A DNA stretch of 22,979 bases from Nemertoderma westbladi (taxonomy: Eukaryota; Xenacoelomorpha; Nemertodermatida; Nemertodermatidae), in NCBI GenBank assembly GCA_032718475.1, contig JAUCBJ010003017.1:1-22979 (forward strand). The letters run 5' to 3'. Shown here in pieces: positions 19,514 to 22,979 of this stretch (position 1 is the first letter of the stretch; each line of letters opens with the position of its first letter). The notes beneath the pieces were generated by a model, which saw only the letters and a list, made by a program, of their open reading frames with translations, ran no database searches and was not told the origin of the DNA. A program made the position numbers and the translations under genes.

Positions 19514-19879
19514 TACCATATTAAGCGAACTTAGATCCCACCACTAATATATTGCAATGCGAATTAGCTATTAATTGGCAAATTATACTGTAGTTTGTTG
19601 GTGAGTCACTGATCACAACTACAGATACTTTGGTGTATAACTTATTTGCATAGATCATTATAAGTACTTTTCTACGTTTTATGTAACACAGTACAATATA
19701 CTATATAATATCGATAGAACGCGGCCAACGCACAGTACACGTGGGATCTAAATTTGCTTCTCCTCTAGCGTGTGCTAATTAATGAGTTAATAAGATCTAG
19801 TTCGCTTGGCTTTCAACGTGGGATCGAAGTTCGCTTCGCGACTAGCATGATGATTACCAAAGGCTTTTTAATATCATAA

Positions 19880-20067
19880 ATTAGGATCTAAGTTCACCTA
19901 GTTAGTGATCTAAGTTCACCTAGTTAGGGTCTAAGTTCACCTAGTTAGGATCTAAGTTCACCCAGTTAGGATCTTAGTTCAGCTAGTTAGGATCTAAATC
20001 CACCTATTTAGGATCTAAGTTCACCTAGTTAGGATCTAAGTTCACCCAAATAGGATCTATGTTCGCA
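19880..20067. repeat. Inner motif array of the left arm (about 20-bp period)
   Basis: About nine copies of a unit close to AGGATCTAAGTTCACCTAGTT run toward the centre of the foldback element. The matching array in opposite orientation occupies about 20225-20335, with units such as GAACTTAGATCCTAACTAGG. The inner arrays have CACCTAGTT spacers, whereas the outer arrays have CGTATGTTG spacers. Confidence 0.85.
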
Positions 20068-20224
20068 TATAGGCAAGCCTTAAGGGGGATGTTGTGTGGG
20101 CTGCAGCTCACGGCCCAAGCGACTGAATCGGCCCTTTCAAAAACTTACTAGGCTGTAGCCAGTGGCCCCGTCTTGAAAGATAAAACGAACTTAGATCCTG
20201 CAAGTCCTGACTTTGATGAACTTA
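20068..20224. other. Central unpaired segment of the foldback element
   Basis: About 157 bases with higher GC content (20095-20180) lie between the arms and do not pair with each other. The segment contains TTAAGGGGG at 20086 and one further 12-mer motif near 20190. It is too short to code for a transposase, so the element as it stands is non-autonomous. Confidence 0.6.
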
Positions 20225-20768
20225 GATCTTTGCGAACATAGATCCTATCTGGGTTAAGTTAGATCCTAACTTGGTGAACTTAGAGTCCTAACTAGGTGAA
20301 CTTAGATCCTAACTAGGCGAACTTAGATCCCATTTTATGCTATTAAAAGCCTTTGGTAATCATCATGCTAGTCGCGAAGCGAACTTAGATCCCACGTTGA
20401 AAGCAAAGCGAACTTAGATCCCACGTGTACTGTGCGTTGGCCGCGTTCTATTGATATTATAATATTTTGTACTAATATATATTGTAACAATTGTACTAAT
20501 ATATATAGTGTATATGTTGTATGTTACATTAAGCATATAAAAGTACTTATACTGATCTAATGCAAAAGTCATACACTCAAAGTAGTTGCGATCAGTGGAC
20601 TCACCAATAAACTATAATTTGCTAATTAATAGCTAATTCATTGGAATGTATTGGTGGTAGTATCTAAGTTCGCTTCCCTTCAAGCGTGATAATATTTACA
20701 GTAAGGTCTGGTAGCCTATGGTAATGACATTTCATATTTAGACAGCTACGATACAGAAATATATACAA

Positions 20769-21905
20769 GGTGGGATCTTAGTTCGTATATTGAGGATCTA
20801 AGTTCGTACGGGAAGGATCTAAGTTCGTATGGGAATGATCTATGTTCGTATGTTAAGGATCTAAGTTCGTATGGGAAAGATCTATGTTCGTATGTTAAGG
20901 ATCTAAGTTCGTATGTTGAGGATCTAAGTTCGTATGTTGAGGATCTAAGTTCGTATGTTAAGGATCTAAGTTCGTATGGGAAGGATCTAAGTTCGCGTTG
21001 AGGATCTAAGTTCGTATGTTGAGGATCTAAGTTCGTATGGTGAGGATCTAAGTTCGTATGGAAAAGTTCTGAAGTTCGTATGTTGAGGATCTAAGTTCGT
21101 ATGGTGAGGATCTAAGTTCGTATGGAAAAGTTCTGAAGTTCGTATGTTGAGGATCTAAGTTCGTATGTTGAGGATCTAAGTTCGTATGGTGAGGATCTAA
21201 GTTCGTATGGAAAAGTTCTGAAGTTCGTATGTTGAGGATCTAAGTTCGTATGGTGAGGATCTAAGTTCGTATGGAAAAGTTCTGAAGTTCGTATGTTGAG
21301 GATCTAAGTTCGTATGGTGAGGATCTAAGTTCGTATGGAAAAGTTCTGAAGTTCGTATGTTGAGGATCTAAGTTCGTATGTTGAGGATCTAAGTTCGTAT
21401 GGTGAGGATCTAAGTTCGTATGGAAAAGTTCTGAAGTTCGTATGTTGAGGATCTAAGTTCGTATGTTGAGGATCTAAGTTCGTATGGGAAGGATCTAAGT
21501 TCGCGTTGAGGATCTAAGTTCGTATGTTGAGGATCTAAGTTCGTATGGTGAGGATCTAAGTTCGTATGGAAAAGTTCTGAAGTTCGTATGTTGAGGATCT
21601 AAGTTCGTATGGTGAGGATCTAAGTTCGTATGGAAAAGTTCTGAAGTTCGTATGTTGAGGATCTAAGTTCGTATGTTGAGGATCTAAGTTCGTATGGTGA
21701 GGATCTAAGTTCGTATGGAAAAGTTCTGAAGTTCGTATGTTGAGGATCTAAGTTCGTATGGTGAGGATCTAAGTTCGTATGGAAAAGTTCTGAAGTTCGT
21801 ATGTTGAGGATCTAAGTTCGTATGGTGAGGATCTAAGTTCGTATGCCCAAGTTCTGAAGTTCGTATGTTCAGGATCTAAGGTCGCCCTAGGATCTAAGTT
21901 CGTTC
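20769..21905. repeat. Outer right-arm array of about 50 monomers of 21 bp
   Basis: Monomers close to GGATCTAAGTTCGTATGTTGA run head to tail for about 1.1 kb. The variants end GTTGA, GGTGA, GGGAA or GGAAAA, and a 22-bp form contains AGTTCTGAAGTTCG. From about 21000 the forms follow a repeating order, with the 22-bp form always after the GGAAAA form. A shortened monomer with TTCGCGTTGA appears near 20993 and 21503, marking a duplicated block of about 510 bp. The left arm has only about four equivalent monomers (19207-19280). Confidence 0.9.
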
Positions 21906-21908
21906 ACC

Positions 21909-22300
21909 GGGGAACCGTTGAGGCCGCCACTCTTCCTTCACTGCCACTCTCTGCCTGTCTGCCTGTTGTTCGCGAGATTAACAAAAGCGTTCTGCTAGTA
22001 CCGGTACTGTCTTACAGTCTTAGGCTTAATTCAGTAGTAATTTGTACCGATCCACGATCCCGTAGTTATTTCCGTATTATTTTACAGTTTTATTACTGTG
22101 TAATCGAGGCCTAGGCCTATTTCGTGTGCCGCTGCTGGGGTGGGCTATGATGGTTTTCAATGGCTGCTTTCAAATCTACCAACAAATTCGTAACCGAATG
22201 GTTGGCTGCTACAAAGAATTGGCCTGTCTCTAGGTTAGTGCAGTAGCCTAGTCAGCTAGTGGTTACCTACCGGCATACTGATATCAGGATATACCGGGTA
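21909..22300. other. Intergenic DNA, nothing recognised
   Basis: This spacer between the foldback element and the final palindromic element has no supported coding sequence. It contains a short CTGCCTGTCTGCCTG repeat near 21950 and a palindromic AGTACCGGTACT near 21998, neither of which I can interpret. Confidence 0.45.
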
Positions 22301-22901
22301 CACCATGAGCATGACCCGTAATATAGTGTCATTTTCTGATGACATGGACACCCCCCCCCCCCCCCCCCCCAATTTTTCTACAAATCTTTATCATATTGCT
22401 TGAAATTTGAAGAACAACTAGTTCAACTCACCGAGCTGCCGTGGTTATTACCGGCACCAAGAAGCCGGAATTTTCTATTTCGCCTTTAAATTTTTTTATA
22501 AGCGTTTTTAAAAAGTGTCTTTTTTTATGTATTAAATAGAATAACATAGCCTCGCGCCGGTGCAAAACCATGCAACATTTGAACGCTCATATCTCAGCTA
22601 TTTTTCAACGAAATTCAAATTGTGTTACATATTTGGAATCCTTGTACGGTCAGCTTTCCATTGGTACGAACAAACAGCTATAAGGTAGAAGAATAACTGC
22701 GGTGTAACGGGTGTAATATCGCTGGAGACCGAGATTAAAAGCAAAAATAAAAATTCTGGCTCACCCAGTCAGTGGTCGGGAGGTGAAACTATCTCTGTTT
22801 CAAGTTTCATGCAATCTCATTAAGATCTGTAGAACAATTAGGGGGGGGGGGGGGGGGGGGCGTGTCACCGGTAACACGACACTATATTCTGGGACATGGT
22901 G
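22301..22901. mobile_element. MITE-like palindromic element with C20/G20 runs in its arms
   Basis: Inverted arms of roughly 180 bases pair around an axis near 22605. The outer ends are CACCATG (22301) and CATGGTG (22895-22901). Inside them, ATATAGTGTC (22321-22330) pairs with GACACTATAT (22878-22887), and a run of 20 Cs (22351-22370) faces a run of 20 Gs (22841-22860). Sequence similar to TTCTACAAATCTT and its complement follows, and GCCGGAATTTT (22474) pairs with AAAATTCTGGC (22750-22760). Arm identity is imperfect. There is no coding potential, and no clear target-site duplication was found, so the superfamily is undetermined. Confidence 0.7.
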
Positions 22902-22979
22902 ATAAATATTATACTTCTCTGGTCCGACCCGAAGGTTAATAATCATATAAACTACTAAACGTTTCTAATTTTTAGATGG

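Larger units (their letters stand above)
19198..21908. mobile_element. Foldback-type element with long inverted arms built on a GAACTTAGATCC motif
   Basis: The left arm (about 19198-20067) and right arm (about 20225-21908) are inverted copies around an axis near 20,100. Exact inverted matches include 38 bases (19714-19751 with 20414-20451) and 42 bases (19827-19868 with 20345-20386); others are imperfect, for example near 19282 with 20774. The 12-mer GAACTTAGATCC or its reverse complement punctuates both arms. The outer left end resembles the inverted outer right end (GGTGGAACACGAACTTAGATC against GGTGAACGAACTTAGATCC). Arms are unequal: the left has a triplicated 71-bp block, while the right has a long 21-bp array. 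No transposase or target duplication was seen. Foldback elements such as sea urchin TU and fly FB share this design; membership is inferred. Confidence 0.75.

Overview
The window is animal (metazoan) nuclear DNA, most likely from an invertebrate. It is AT-rich, contains one very large protein-coding gene, and is otherwise filled with mobile-element and tandem-repeat DNA. There are no bacterial signatures such as Shine-Dalgarno sites or operons. The gene has the AWS-SET-postSET-WW-SRI architecture of animal SETD2. The long foldback element resembles elements described in sea urchins and flies, but this does not fix the taxon and I do not name a species.

Layout: (1) 1-706 is a short non-autonomous DNA transposon with 15-bp terminal inverted repeats abutting a TTAA, as in piggyBac-like elements. 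(2) 707-1308 is unannotated intergenic DNA. (3) 1309-2366 is a nearly perfect 63-bp minisatellite of about 17 copies. (4) 2367-3217 is the 5' flank of the gene and holds an apparent 3' splice site immediately before the coding exon. (5) 3230-14824 is a single uninterrupted 3,864-codon reading frame for a SETD2/Set2-type histone H3 lysine-36 methyltransferase. (6) 14825 to about 15520 is the 3' UTR, with a poly(A) signal and a GU-rich tract. (7) 15520-16404 is unannotated. (8) About 16405-16645 is a tRNA-derived SINE. (9) 16972-17287 is a two-copy 161-bp duplication, followed by one isolated mariner-like transposon end at 17439. (10) 17491-19197 is a 30-bp minisatellite with higher-order organisation. 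(11) 19198-21908 is a 2.7-kb foldback element whose arms are studded with the 12-mer GAACTTAGATCC and its reverse complement; the right arm expands into about 50 copies of a 21-bp monomer. (12) 21909-22300 is unannotated. (13) 22301-22901 is a second palindromic MITE-like element with symmetric C20 and G20 runs in its arms.

Only one gene is convincingly present. Its protein would act in the nucleus, bind the phosphorylated C-terminal tail of elongating RNA polymerase II through the SRI domain, and place H3K36me3 on transcribed chromatin. The most unusual items are the foldback element built around a repeated 12-bp motif and the 11.6-kb single-exon SETD2 with an oversized disordered N-terminal half. 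The many open frames in the tandem repeats arise because the periods (63 and 30 bp) are multiples of three; I do not treat them as genes.
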